Positions 1 to 12,858 of a DNA stretch of 64,000 nt are shown piece by piece; positions within the stretch are counted from its first letter, which is position 1; every line of letters begins with the position of its first letter. The position numbers were made by a program, and so were the translations under genes. The notes below the pieces were generated by a model. The model was given only the letters and a program-made list of their open reading frames with translations, was not told the DNA's origin and did not search any database. The DNA lies in contig OX465584.1 of assembly GCA_950022655.1 (NCBI GenBank), forward strand, positions 30,384,988 to 30,448,987. The letters run 5' to 3'. The stretch is from Alentia gelatinosa. Taxonomy: Eukaryota; Annelida; Polychaeta; Phyllodocida; Polynoidae.

Positions 1-190
1 AGAGGCGAGAAAACCGTTTCCCGATATCTTAATTGGAACCGAGGTTATCAAACTTTGAATTAATTTCTATGATTCCACAACAGCGTCCCGTGGCTCACCC
101 CGGCTGGGCTCCCGGCGGCTCTCTTTGATCTTATCCCGGGTAATTTACAAGGGTATAAAGGGAGAAGGTGTCGTCGGGAAGATTCTACAT

Positions 191-359
191 GTCGGTGGTC
201 TTATAGGTATAAGACACCAACATTTTATTCCCGACTCTCACCGAGCCGATGGTCGGGATAAATCGGGAACAAATTTCGGTGTCTTATAGGATTTATTGGG
301 TCGGTTGATATATCACCAATTCTCACCGACCCAACGGATCCGTCAGGCAAAGTGTAATC
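191..359. repeat. two-copy ~85-bp degenerate tandem duplication
   Basis: The motif TCGGTGxxCTTATAGG occurs near 191 and 275, and TTCTCACCGAxCCxAxGG occurs at 234 and 319. Both pairs are about 84-85 bp apart, which suggests an old tandem duplication. A second small duplication, 15 bp x2 (ACGCGACCACAGTCG-like), lies at 418-447. No coding sense is seen in the overlapping short frames. Confidence 0.5.
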
Positions 360-591
360 GGGCAGATTTGGTGTGTCGATTATTATTAGCGTATTTTCCA
401 GTGGTGGACAGCCACGGACGCGACCACAGTCGACGCGACCACAGACTGAACTCCATATCCACCTGAATTCCACCTTGGTACGTCTGGTGACTCGTCTCAG
501 ACATAGTTTTCAGTGTCTTCTGCGGACAGTGGATTTCTTTAAACCTGGCGAACCCGACGCATTTGGGGCACTGATGCCGGCCAACTGACAT

Positions 592-2805
592 CCACTGTGA
601 CGTATATTACCTATCGTTATCGGAATGTTAGAGACGGCGTATGTAGATCAAGGTTTATTTGGTCAAGAGATAAAGATCGGTGACATTGCTATGGAGATTG
701 AATCTCCCAATCGATAAGGCGGAGTCTACGTAAAGCTCCCTCAGGAGATGCCCTTTCCTTGACCCTTGGATTTAATGCGTGGGTGGGAAAGACTGGGCCA
801 GTGTCGAGTTTATTAACATTAGTTGTTGGTCATTATTGTGCCCTCCTCTGCAGAACTTACAATGAGAAATGCAATCTTCTCAGGTCTTAAGAGCGAGATT
901 TCTTAACCATGGCCAACTTGACAAGCCCATGAAATCCGTTAATACCAGTACTTTTGAATTATGAATAAGTGGGCCAAGGCGATCAAAAGGGGGCTTTAAT
1001 TTTATTATCTCGTAACTTCTTAATATGCATGTTCTATGTTATCAATTCTTGATGTTCTTATCTTCATTCCCCTGCTTATTTGAAAAATATGGTATTGGAT
1101 TCAGAGGCAATATTTTGAAATTCAATTTTTTTCAACATATTATTGTTGGTTATCTTACGGAACAAAATATGTTAAGATTGTTGGAAATATTTCGGACCAA
1201 AACAACTCGGGACAGATTCCATTTAGGCTAACTAAGTCTTCACTGAATACTAGGCTACTCGTACTAGGTGACACATAATATAAGAAAACAGACTAGGCGT
1301 TTAATTTGATAATAGTTACGAACAGGTCCGTTTTCCTTTTATTTATACACCTTCATATGTTAATAGGAAATTACTATAAATAGCCATCCGATGAGTCTCA
1401 GTGCATGCAATCCTGCACCATAAAACAGTGTTCGGTAGAGTGTGCCGTACACGATATATGGTATACGATATGGGGTGCAGAGATCAGTAAGCGTTAGTAC
1501 GATGTGCACGGGTGTATAATAACATATGTTACGTGTATCATTAGCAATAGGAGGTCTCTGTCTCCGATAGCTTATTATGCCACATCTCTTTCGGAAATCA
1601 CCTCGATTAGAAACCTAACACACCGCTGAAATCAGAGGTAGATTTTGATGAGGCTGGAAAAATATTGTGTCTTTCCTTTGTGTTCAAGCTACGGAGGGAA
1701 CCTGGTGATTTACTTTTTTTTGAGTTGGCTCCCTCCTACTGTCGCCTTGATGGTATTGGGATGACGGCTGCCTTGTTCATGAACAGATACACTCTTTACT
1801 GTGGCCTTTACGAACAACAAACAAATCACATACATCAGGAATATTTGCTGTATAGATTGGGTATGTGACAGGTAAACAAGAATAGAATAAGCTCATGAAA
1901 ACAATATTTTCTTCAAAGCTGCATTTTAGCGGTATACTTAATAGGAACGGAACACATACCATACCTTCATCTTTTCCATCAATTATATCATGGATATTGC
2001 ACATCAAAGCTAGCTCTCTGATAACTTGCTAACTTGTATCAATTCTGTAGAGATTGCGTAGTTCGCCATGTACCTTCGTACTCAGATACATATTGCGTGT
2101 TTTGACAGCCTCCCCCCCCCCCCCCGTACGGCATGCATTGGCCCCCACTTCGGCGTGCTTTAAAAAAGATTACGCAATCTGATTGGATGGGAGGCCGATA
2201 GCCCTCGGCTGGGCGGAAAAATAGAAAATGGCACATCGCTACGGCTTCGTGTATTCCGATACATTTTATAAATCCCTTATTTAGATAACTTAAATGTGCG
2301 AAAGTATTTGATAATGTTCACCAAGATCACTTGTCGACATACGCAGCAGTTGACACCGACTCACTTGACAGTTGATGTATGTGGCATGTTGGACTTCCGG
2401 TTTAGTCCTGTACTAATTTTGCATTTTTATCGGGTATACGTTTGCATAACTGTACAGTGGCGGTCTACCACATTTTCATGTTACAATGAACCGTTTTGTA
2501 CCAATAGTTTGTATTTCGTTCTGTCTGTATGTGGCCATTCCTATGGTTTAACATATGGACGTACAAATTATAATTATATCGAAAGATGGTATTCAAAATC
2601 ATGTTGACTTGACTACATTAGAAAGCTTAGGACTACGGTCATATTGTGTAATATGATATAATGTATAAACTACACAATATATAACGGGCAAATTTACAGT
2701 CCTATACAAGGTTGAAAGATGACTGTAAAACGATGACGATAGGTGAGCATTGTACTCCCAAAACGGTTGTCAATATGCGTGCATCAAGTCATGTGCTGTA
2801 GTAAA
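592..2805. other. non-coding stretch, nothing recognised
   Basis: AT-rich sequence with only short open frames that lack convincing splice sites or protein-like composition. The only clear landmark is a run of 14 C at 2112-2125. I see no gene, RNA or repeat family here. Confidence 0.5.
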
Positions 2806-5760
2806 TTACCCTTCGTTTATGATAAAGGTTTTTAGCGCCTTCTTGAAGGCCGCTTTGGTGGTTAGACATTTGATCCTCTCGGAGATGTGCGTTCCATAAC
2901 GTCTTGCCCTGAAAAGAAGGCTATCGTCTGCCTAACTCTGTCTTTGGTTTGATCAGTTCAAATAGCTGTTCATGTTGGAATCCGGTAGTTGGTCTGTTCT
3001 TTGGCTGTCCAACCTCGCCATCGGGCCTTGCCATATTGCTTTGCGACATGGCTTCCTTCCTCATATATGTACTAGTCTTACTTTCTTGCATCTAACATTA
3101 AGCTTATGTACACTGCATCGTTTATGCAGTTCCCTAACAGTGCACACCATGGAACCCACACTCAGACAGATATGAAGTCAGTGGTTTTGAATCCACTGAA
3201 GCTTCTCAATCTGTTTCTGTGTTGAACAAGTATGGAGCTGGCTAGCATAGTCGGCAACTGACAATATCGTCTGCTTATAGAGTTTTCAGGCCTCGTTGGC
3301 AGGAAGGAGATATCTTATGCGACTCAGCATTTAATTTTCCTATTCAGTTTTTTCTGTATCGTTTAATTGTATGAAGAGACTAGAGTTATGTGCTTCGGTG
3401 TTTTATCATGACTTGGAACAACTTGTAAAAGATTACAAACTCGGATCACATTTATTTGTACGAACTTGTCGATTCTAACTGGATCACCAATGTTGAATGT
3501 ATATAGTTAAAATTATGCATGGAAGAACACCTTTCCGGTGAATGTATAATGTCTCATCTTTAACTGAATAAAAAAAAAAAAAAAATTGTCAATTCAATGT
3601 TTTTGCCGAAGGTTAGATGCGGGTCTATTAAGTCCCCAGGTATGTGTATTCTGTTGACAATTTGTTTCGTCCTATGTACAGGTCCAGTAGGTCAAATTTA
3701 TCTGGCTTTTTCTTGGATACGTACCGAGTAGTCTTGGTTTTATTAAAGTTATACTAAGATAATTTGACCTGGTCCATTCCCATAAACTGTCCAACCCACC
3801 CTGTATGGAAGAGCACACTGTCTTTGTATCTACCGCCTAGTGATAGATGACACTTACTATAATCTGCATGCATTTTGAATTTGAGACCGTGTGAGTCAAG
3901 AATATGTGAGCTTTTATCTATATGTATCTATAGAATTTGAACAGTACCGGGCCGATAACAGAGCCCTGGGGGACCCCATAATACACTCAGTCTCCCAATC
4001 TATAATTATATTACCAAATGGACAATGAAATCCTCCTACAGATCGTTCTACATGGGACATAGATAGTTTCTCAGGACAAGTCAGGGACAAGTCCTAGGAG
4101 ACTAGCAGACAAGGTATCCTTCAAGGTAGACAGAGTTGAGCAATATTCTGAGGCTCCAAAAGTCCAGGACAGGTCTCAGGATCCAGTCAGAATAGTTGCA
4201 TAAATCTACGATCATCAAGATCCTATAAAGGGTCCTTTCTATCCTTAAAATGAGCTCAAACATTTCGCATTAGATTAAGACCATATCTTCTTAGGATACA
4301 CTGCTGATTACAGTCAAAATAACACCTTACTATAGTACATTTTGAGAACTAGCTGCATCTCGGACTGCCCTTTAGCTGTCCTTCTCGGAGGACAAGTTTG
4401 GACGAGTTAGGACATTTTGGGGGAGAAGTCCCACCTTTATCTACCCAAATCTGATCCTATACTTCACTCGTCCTGACTGTATGATTTAAAGGTTTATGCA
4501 ACGACATTTCCCCGAGGACGGTCCGAGGATCATTTCTGGGACATATCCTGGATTATTCAACAGCACCCAGGTCGTTAACAAAGCTGATAATAGCATCAAG
4601 GGTGTCTTTACCAGGCTGCTAACCATATTGAATGGAGTTTATGAGGGCTTCTACATTGATCACCCTGCTAAGGTGGGCATGCATTAGACGTTCTGCCATT
4701 TCCGAATGCACTGGCAGAATTGAAATTGGCCTCCAGTTGGTAGGATTCTCGACATTACCACTTTTCTGTATAGGGGTTACAGTCGCACGGCGCTACATAT
4801 AGATGGTATTTACCGCTATCAAACTATTTAGGTGCACTAGTTACGGGATCAAGAGGGATAGAGCATCCTTTAGGTCACGCGCTCTAATATTTTGTATTCC
4901 TGACGGTATGTTTACATTTATAGCATCCGCTAGGTCTGAGACATTTTCTATTGAGACCCTAATGGGCTTGGAATGACTGTTAAGACTAGTTCGATCTCAG
5001 ATATGTGATTCTTGCATGTGGATCAATACCTTTCGCTTAGCTCTGACCTATTGTCACAAAGAATGAATATAAATGTTTGCCGGCGAATTTTCTGGACCTA
5101 TTTACTTGACCCTTCTAAACATTTATGAGGGTCGACGAGACAGCAATTTAGGGTCTATCAGGCCTTTCAATTCGCCCAAGAATTTCATTCCGCGTTTTGT
5201 CTAATTTGATAATAATGAACACTCCTTTAGTGGCCTTTACGCTTCCATTTCTTAACATTTTATTCTCTCTCCACAATATATTTGATGATATCGCCTTTTT
5301 ATTTATCGACCAGGTTTAACGGGGCGTGTGACATCGAGGAAATCTGTTACTTCTCTTTCTATGAACTACCACATGTCTTCAGGGGAAGTAAGCTGCCAGT
5401 AAGAATCCCTATCCCCATGATCAGCCAGTCTCGAAGTGACTCAAGATCATAGAGCCTACAGTCACTGCCGGTAAATGTACAGGGTTCATTACCGCTTTTT
5501 GCCTTTTCTATGATCGCAGGATACTGACAGGTGGTCGCTGGAGAGGTAATTTATCGTATCGCTCATTGTTACTTTGGGTTGGTCGGTAAAAATGTTATCT
5601 TTGCAGGTGCCACTGTAGGGACTAGTGCACTAGTTTCTCAGTCACTTACAGTTTAAGTTTTTTTTATGATATCATTTAGGTTCTCAGCGTGGGCAGTATT
5701 CAGGTGGTGATTATTGAAATCACCCATGAGACATTCAGCTATGTTAAGGATACCTTACAG
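2806..5760 (-). mobile_element. decayed CR1/Jockey-like LINE (endonuclease + reverse transcriptase)
   Basis: A non-LTR retrotransposon pseudogene, read on the minus strand. In order it shows: an APE endonuclease GDFN motif (5713-5724) and its SDHLSV motif (5522-5539); the RT fingers around NWRPISILP (about 4712-4740), continuing openly through a QxGxxPGKDTLDAI-like stretch; the palm motif GVPQGSVIGPVLF (about 3940-3984); and the catalytic box at 3856-3873, where the usual YADD reads HADY, so one catalytic Asp is lost. Then come an LGxxIDPHLTF segment (about 3600-3640, frameshifted), a thumb stretch containing EKLQWIQN (about 3180-3290), and a C-terminal tail ERIKCLTTKAAFKKALKTF ending at a stop at 2806-2808. 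Stops and frameshifts occur throughout, so it is inactive. Two spacings are too long by about 200-400 bp (3330-3600 and 4060-4480), which implies nested insertions. The upstream limit of the endonuclease is uncertain. Confidence 0.85.
3340..3585 (+). mobile_element. probable A-tailed insertion inside the LINE
   Basis: An A16 tract preceded by AATAA lies at 3570-3585 on the plus strand, inside the minus-strand LINE. LINE protein motifs resume on both sides, but the gap between the LGxxIDPHLTF segment and the next thumb motif is about 220 bp longer than in relatives. I infer a small retroposed insertion ending in the A tract. The left boundary is a guess and I could not identify a target-site duplication. 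Confidence 0.4.
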
Positions 5761-7341
5761 CTCAGTGGTCTTAGATAAGTGATACAAGATAATGTACACA
5801 AATTAAATAAGATACCCAACAAGACCCTTCCGCTGAGTGGGATGAAGTACTTCACTCGCCAAATGTTAACTTGAGCGTATAGGTCTTATATCGCTTTTGT
5901 TGTTTCAGTGCGATGCGTAGTGGCGATGATGGAATTAAGCTGAGCTATAGTTCATTAGTACGTACTGCCTCCAGTTACTCATAGATTTGAAGATCTTGAA
6001 TAACATTTCTTTTCGGGTATTGAAATCTATTTCTTTTTTAAGGTCAGAATCTCTTGAGCTACATTATGTCACATTCTAATACTAATTTGTGTCTTTTTTC
6101 TGTCGTCCAACAAGAGACACAAGCAGCAATCCATACCCTGGCATGTTCTAGCTTTGGCTTAAGTAGCAGTGCTCTCGTTTGATAATTGAAAGACGCCATT
6201 GCCGCGGCATTCTGTCCTTCTTCCTTTGCCTATGTCGGAGGTCAATTCTCCGCTGTACACTTATTTTCGAACCATGCTTAGCACTCTCTCTTTTTGAACT
6301 GTTCTATCAATTAGAATTATTCTTTGATCTTGTAGACACGTCGTAAACTTTGACCTCCGGATCTCTAGAACTGCAATTTTAAGTCCAGTTTGCAGACCTT
6401 CCATAGTTTGCCTACGAGTGTGAAAACCCTTATATATTTTCTCTTTGTGTGTTTGCACACTCTGCGAAAATACTATCGATCAATTCGTTTCATTATCTGC
6501 CAATAAATTGTTGAGGGATGTGAGCGGGGTTCGTAAGGCACGAGGGCTTTTCCTTCACTGTCAATTCCTTCATGGTGCCAAATTGCATTGGTGTTCTTCC
6601 GAAAACATTATCGTTTATTCATCATATGAGAAAATAGTTTCGGAAATTAGTTTTGACGACTTTCTCCAGTCTATCTAAGTCTAGAATTTTCTCTTACAGT
6701 ATCTCTAGTGATAGCAATGTTTATGGCAAATTATGAATGTTTGATTGATAACGTTGTGATTATATACCTCTCATACTGTTTAAAGATTATTTCCTTCAAT
6801 AGTGAAATCTACGGTTATTTAAAGAGACAGTTTTAGGATAATAATTTCAGGTGATTTCATGTATTGTCTGAAAGTCTATTTTCGACTATACTTCAGCAAC
6901 TTCCTTCTTCATCTTTTGTTCATGATGGTTCAGAAAGTGTGGCAATAAAAGCATGATATGATTCATCATCATAGGTTGTCTTAATTTATTGTTTTGATTT
7001 GTCCGCTATTCTTAGTAGTAAATCTTGGAATGAGATTGGAAATAACTTAGATTCTATTTCAAAATCTAGTGAGCAAATCAATATGATGCTGTTTCCTTAT
7101 TGAAATTGTTGAATAAGGAATGGTCCTGTTCATAAATGACGAACTATGGAAATACCAATGAATTATCTTTAGTTTTCAAATATTTATTTTTCAGAAATTT
7201 CAATAGATGCCTCTTCTGAAATCCCAAATCATCGAACCCTTACCGTCACTATCTTAGCTCATATTCAATTTCCAGTGGATATATACTCCAAGAAAAGCAA
7301 GATAATATAAAGAACATTCTGCAAGCAATTAAAAATAAAAC
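5761..7341. other. non-coding stretch, nothing recognised
   Basis: AT-rich sequence. The lower part of the LINE's 5' side may extend into 5760-6050, but I could not find further endonuclease motifs. Short frames at 6261-6458 and 6445-6678 lack splice support. Confidence 0.4.
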
Positions 7342-7347
7342 TTTATT
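7342..7347 (-). terminator. candidate poly(A) signal AATAAA of the peptide-precursor gene
   Basis: An AATAAA hexamer on the minus strand, about 870 bp downstream of the stop codon at 8213. It is the first clear hexamer I noticed in the right direction, so it could define a long 3' UTR (8212 to about 7325). An AATAAA also exists on the plus strand nearby, so the assignment is weak. Confidence 0.3.
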
Positions 7348-8212
7348 TTGTCTTGGTCTCTGCCCACACGACATGGTGAAATTTTCAATTTACGTCTTTC
7401 CAAAGTGCAGGGTGGCGTGGATGTTCTGTTTTTTTTCTACAGACTGTACATTTATATGTTACTGGTTTCATGTTGTCCCACTTTACATAATGATAGATGA
7501 CACCATGAACTACACAACATCTTTAACACAGGCACAACTTCCAAGTCAGTAAGCAGCATGCCTCGAACAAAACAGCCCTGCTTGCAAATAAGAGCCACCA
7601 TGCTCCTCGTGACCTCAATACGGCACCGGTGTCGTTTGGGGAATAGATAACTAAAAACCTGAGCCAGACTTCCGTGAAAGTCATTTCCATGTGTGTTGTT
7701 GAGGTTCATGGGTGTGAATCAAGAAATCGACCACGACGATCTAGTTTGGTAACGAATGTCTATAAACAACATGGTTGTAGAGTAAACAGCCTACAGTTGG
7801 TGTCGCGGGAGGCGATGCCACAATGCTGCGGTGTCCATTCTGCCGGACTGACGGGCTGGCGGGTGGTAGGATGTAACTTTGGGAACATTTTCTGGAATTC
7901 TGAAGTCAACAAGTTCATCATTATCATCTTTATCATCACCACTGAGCCATCAGAAAGAATCTCGCTATAACCAGGTCATTCAATTGCGAATAGACTGAGG
8001 TGGTATGACAGAAATCAGAGGATAGTAGTTTGGTGCATGTCTGTATCTTCCCCCTCTGTTATCCTCTAAGACACCTGCACATGTAGTGGTGGCGGTGGCG
8101 GTGGTAGCGGCAGTCTTACGTAAGATCACAGTAACAGGGATGGTGCCTTCGTCAGTCAGCGGTGAGCTCATGAATATGCTCACAAGCCCGGACCAACATG
8201 GGCCTGAGTTGC

Positions 8213-8408
8213 TCACTTCCAGCCACGCTTGGAGAGGATGCTCTCGACTTGCTCAAAGTAGGCCAGAACGCAGTCGCGCCGCCGGTTGCCGATATTCTGC
8301 TTGCACTCGAAATCAAAGTTTGCAGAAAAGGAGCTGCAGAACGTGCAGGCAGCGGATATCAAGTCACCTTCCACCGAGCTGCGCTTGTGTGGGAGGAGAT
8401 CGCCTCTC
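8213..8408 (-). CDS. secreted peptide precursor, C-terminal exon (four-cysteine peptide)
   Basis: Last coding exon of a predicted secreted prohormone. On the minus strand a pyrimidine-rich acceptor (TGTGTCTCCTTTACAG) ends at 8409. The exon supplies the last base of a split Lys codon, then 64 residues and a TGA stop. It contains a Lys-Arg site (residues 72-73 of the model), four cysteines spaced C-x2-C-x10-C-x10-C (residues 85, 88, 99, 110), an RRR stretch, and a second Lys-Arg (124-125) just before the C-terminal GWK. Codons are richer in G/C at third positions than the AT-rich surroundings. Phase matches the exon at 12859-13049 exactly, and joining them makes Gly-Lys-Arg. The family is not recognised. 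The cysteine pattern is not that of insulin, neurophysin or the CHH/ITP hormones. Overlapping plus-strand frames are taken as shadows. A missed middle exon of compatible phase cannot be excluded. Confidence 0.65.
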
Positions 8409-8926
8409 CTGTAAAGGAGACACAAAAATGAAGGCAACGATTAGATTTCTTCTCAGTAATTACATTTTTTCAACGATTATGTTTTTATCACAATTTGCAT
8501 GCAATAGCCACAGACGTTTGTTGTGACCGGGGAGTTTTAAGGTAGTGACGAAGGCGCTGGAAATGCACAACAGTGCCTATGACTTACTTTCTATGTCCAT
8601 CACCTATATAAGGTTACCTTTCCCATATTCTAAGCCCGTATGAGATTATCTTATAAAATGAAGAGATGTTCTTATCCTTCGTTGTCATAGATGACATGTT
8701 TATAAATGCAGTATTTAGATTCTCAAAGTTCTAGTCAAGATTCAATGCTTGAATGCAATGCATTCAATGGACCTATTCCGTTTAATATCTGGAAAGATTC
8801 TCCTAAGACTGCCATATGATAATCCTAGCACTGTAAGAGGGCGGTCTTCGTTTACTAGGCTAAACATGGATTGTCCTTTCAAAGTAGAGGGGGAAGGAGG
8901 GAGACTTGAAAAGTCATTTCAGTCTG

Positions 8927-9214
8927 TTAACCCTTTAAGGGCGGATGATGCCTTAAAGCATCACCCGGCTGAGGGCGGATGGTGCCTCAAGGCATCATCC
9001 GGCAGGGGGCGGATGATGCCTCAAGGCATCATTTACAGGATATTTATAAAATTGTTTTTAAGAAGGAAATAATTTATCAATAAACTTGAAATTTGCACAG
9101 AATGTAGGTCTAATATGATGTATTCAATTTCTAAAAAGTGGAGATAAGAATATTAATGGTGACGTATCTTATTACATAATGAACCTTTGAATTCTGCCGT
9201 CCTTAAAGGGTTAA
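8927..9214. mobile_element. piggyBac-type MITE with TTAA ends
   Basis: A 288-bp element bounded by TTAA on both sides (8927-8930 and 9211-9214). Terminal inverted repeats are CCCTTTAAGGGCGG-like on the left and the inverse of CCGTCCTTAAAGGG on the right. TTAA target duplication with CCC... termini is characteristic of piggyBac-class elements. There is no transposase, so it is non-autonomous. Its left part contains the 34-bp repeats described separately. Confidence 0.75.
8939..9031. repeat. three 34-bp tandem repeats, each a small hairpin
   Basis: Copies start at 8939, 8973 and 9007 with period 34. Each unit contains GGGCGGATGRTGCC followed by an inverted GGCATCAT-type arm (GATGCC-TNAAG-GGCATC), so each can fold on itself. 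They sit immediately inside the left end of the MITE. Confidence 0.8.
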
Positions 9215-10890
9215 ATAAATCTGTCATTGTCCTGATCTAGATCCTGAAAACTCTCCTTTTGGAAGGACATCTCAATAGGTGTCCTTTCTGATGCTGGTAG
9301 CCTAGGGACTGGCGTCCACTGAGCTCCCGGTACGCTCGGGATATTATTTTAGTCAAACACTGTGTAGCCTAGCATCACCTATCTATTATGAGTGTATTCA
9401 AATTTTTTTTAGATGTGATCCACATCGTTCATAGGCCTGTCCTACCTCTATTATCAATCGCACGAGGTTCATCTGGACATTCTGAACATAACTCCTTTGA
9501 TAGAGTATAAGGAGAGTTTCTTCATGTATTAAACGGGAACGTAGATATAAAACATTTATGTTGCTTTAGCAGCATTCAAAACTGAAGAAGCAGTGTTTGA
9601 CTTAAATGGAAGACCACAATATTTTTCTGAAGACTCTTTATGAAAACACAAGTTTAATTTGATTTTTTTCTTCTCATCTATGGACCTTAGGACTGCATCA
9701 GACACATGCGCAGTTGATACATGTTTAAGGTCATGCATTGATTGCTGTCCCATAAACGGCACAAGCACAAAGCAAAGTTATGTCTGAAAGAAATGATTAA
9801 ACATTGGCTGAATTTCATAACGTCCCATTTGAACCCTTGAAAGACCTTTAGCCAGATTGTCAGATCTCCATCATACTTATTTCATCTGTATAGATAAAAA
9901 GATCATAGACATACTTCATGAAATTTCAAAAGTGTTAGTGAAACTTTTTTACTTATTTCCTATTTCGTTCATGAGTTTCTTTTACTAGCAATTTCTATGA
10001 CACATTACGTTCGGTCAGAATACTAACACTCTTGGCTGTTGAAAATGTACTTAGTTAATAGTGCTGCCACCTATATATGTACGCACCGAAAGACTCACAT
10101 TATTTTGGCACAGCCCTTATGATAGGGTTTCCCCTGGAGGTACATAAAATCATACCCCACGTGACAGTCACCTGTAGACATGGCATGTCAGATGGGCGGA
10201 CATTATTTCTTCTCAGATTTAACGGTATTGGAGCCTAATAACACTAAATCAATTATTGAACTAAGTGGGAAGGGAAACTTAATTTAACTTTAGAGCAGAC
10301 AGGACGACCAAGAAGGAAGCCAGGAGGCAAATTAAGCTTGGATTCCTCCTAATCTGGCACCTTGCCAGAGGGGAAATGAAAAATTCAATGAGATTTTGAA
10401 GGTGAACCAGGAGAAGAAATCAAAAAGGAATATCTGCGAAGTCCCTCTCCTATTCGGATCCTATATTTCTACCATGGATAACATATCAAACTTTGTGTAA
10501 AGAGTGCATACCTAGGAACCAAGGATGTAATAGTTGTATATAATGAACTTCCTTATTGTAAATCCTCGATAAAGGCCTCACGTTTTGCCTTTTAGAATAA
10601 TGACGTTACTTTGGAAGTAATTGTAGTCGGTAATGTTACACATAAAATAACCACCAGGAGAATATCGACACGGCTACATGTGTTTTACACAAAGCCGATC
10701 AACCCCTAATTTCAGCACCTGCTGGAGAAATAAATAAACCTTGAAATAATAAATGACATCCCCGGTACACAACAATGCAACAATATCCGCCTTGATCATA
10801 AATATGTTATAGTATTGATTTTTTGTTTGGAAAAATCGTTCCCTTTCGTCCTACGTATCTCTTCCTCATGGAGGTGTGCGATACGCTGGC

Positions 10891-10892
<2 letters not shown>

Positions 10893-10918
<26 letters not shown>
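10893..10918. repeat. T26 homopolymer
   Basis: Twenty-six consecutive T on the plus strand. It may be the A tail of a minus-strand retroposon, but no element body was recognised next to it. Confidence 0.9.
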
Positions 10919-10921
<3 letters not shown>

Positions 10922-11218
10922 CAGTCGCTAGAGCAGATCACGTCGCTTACCATGTTATAGTATTGAGTTCAGGAACTAGGATTTGTTTTTAAGTCTATGG
11001 CTAAGTGTAATGTAAAATACCGAGGTCATGCCCGTGCAAGACATCATGTAAACAACAGCTATGCTGATTTAGGAGTGAGAATTAACCACATATATATATC
11101 GAATAATCAAAGATACATAATATGGTGAGTCCTATTTATATAATATCTGTATAGAGAACAATAATCAATACATAGGAAATTATATGAAGATACAATATCT
11201 GCAAGCCGTATGTGCGAA

Positions 11219-11506
11219 TTATATCACCCCAGATATTTGTTCTCCATAGACTTAACATTGAAAACTCGTATCTAACACCCATTAGATATTTAGGAAATAT
11301 ATCCAATGGGGGATAATGTCACAAAGTTAGCCCATTAGTCAATATTTAGGGTGAGATAAATTCAGAAACCCATTCAAGTTTAAGGTCAGAGCTCGATCCC
11401 ATCTCATTTGAATCACATAGCAATTCACGCGGCTTCGCCTTGTGAATTACTACGTGATTCAAACTCGATGGGATACGAGCTCAGACCCTTAACTTTCATG
11501 GGTTTC
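11219..11506 (-). mobile_element. palindrome-plus-TIR module, copy E
   Basis: Two-part module. The TIR unit (11219-11361) starts TTATATCACCCC and ends AGGGTGAGATAAA; it carries the family core near one end as CTCCATAGACTTAACATT (inverse of AATGTTAAGCCTATGGAG). It is followed by a 142-bp near-perfect palindrome (11365-11506) whose outer arms are GAAACCCAT and ATGGGTTTC. Orientation is set by the core. The family is defined by copies at 49.6, 53.4, 53.8 and 54.7 kb. No coding capacity. Confidence 0.75.
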
Positions 11507-12858
11507 CTCTATAATATCGTGCATCATTCTGACATGTAAAATGGTTATGGTATGTGTGTTTTTGGTACGGCATGGTTGTGCGTATAGGAAAGGCAGCATA
11601 CGTAACGGTTTCATTCGCTACCGTCCACTGTTCTAAAGGAACAGGAAATAGTGGCTGGTAAAAAATGCAGGACCGTTTGACATACATCAGTCATAGGAGG
11701 TTGGTATTAGACTAGACTGCAATGCAGCATCAGACGATAATACCTCTCCATTGTTTTCTCTGTGATACTACAATCGGATGTTCTTTAGATTAATGCTTAC
11801 TGATGTTACACAGGACTTTTACTAGCTAGTCCTATCTATACACATGTATTGTGTCTATCTGAAGTGATAGTGATTTAAGTCATCTGAGGGGAAATGCCTT
11901 GAAAAAGCCATTGGTAGCGTGTCATCATTAACGCAAATAGGCCATATTTTCCTGATATCTGTATTTTATATGGACCTTTCCCCATCATGCAGTGAGGGGA
12001 GTTAAGTGAGATAAAAAGGGAAGTGAATATCTGTGGTGTACGGGATGATGTCTGGGTATAGGCCTTACCTTTTGAGAGTTAGTCTCAGCAGACTTTTAAG
12101 CCTACGGTATCACTATATGGCGTTATTTTTCATACAGGTGGGTTTCTAGCCAACCCACTTTCTAATCGATAATATTTTGTAAGACAAGGCTGAACAGTAG
12201 GATTGTAATCGTGATTCATAAGTTAGGTATCATAAATAGATTTATTTGATATAGAAATCCTCTCTAATAAGGGACTACGATTTAGTAAACAATGGTTAAA
12301 TATCTACCATCTCGGGAACAATAAAGCATCTAAGAAGGGTAGCTGTGCAAGATGGCTTTGACTGAAATTTACACATCAGGTTAGCCCTATGCTATGATTG
12401 ATTTAAAACTTTCTTTTGTAAGAAGGAGTTAATGTTACCATCATCATATCAAGCAATGAAAGAAGGAATCGTTAAAGCTACCGTTGGGCCTTAAATGGTA
12501 CTCATAGGTAGCAATTCCTTCTATCTATTTAAGGTTAAGATTCTACTTTCATATATCAGCCTGACCGTGAGTTTGTGGTAAACGGTTGCTGTTAACTCTT
12601 TTCCAGGAATATAACTGTTAACTTCAGTTATGGTAATTAGAAAAGGCTTTAGGAACCACCATATCAACCAGATTGCAACGAAGCATCTTGAGCTGATGGT
12701 AAGTTGCTCTCCATGCTAACTATCAAAAGTCAGGCCAAGCTGTGGGTGGAGTAGGGGGTCAGTGCTGTGGGGTGGTGGAGGAAGGTATGGAGGGGAGAGG
12801 TGATGGTGGGAGGGACGGAGGGAGATTCTGGGGCTGTCTCATTGTGACCCAGACATAC

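Larger units (their letters stand above)
8409..12858 (-). other. intron of the peptide-precursor gene
   Basis: Intron with a GTATGT donor at 12858 and a CAG acceptor at 8409-8411 (minus strand), about 4.45 kb, phase 2. It carries a piggyBac-type MITE (8927-9214), a T26 tract (10893-10918), one palindrome-plus-TIR module (11219-11506) and a purine-rich stretch next to the donor (12742-12840). No further exon was recognised inside it. Confidence 0.55.

Noticed and set aside
8086..8526. 146-codon plus-strand frame across the precursor's last exon
   Set aside because: Antisense shadow. Splice phase, dibasic sites and cysteine pattern support the minus strand.
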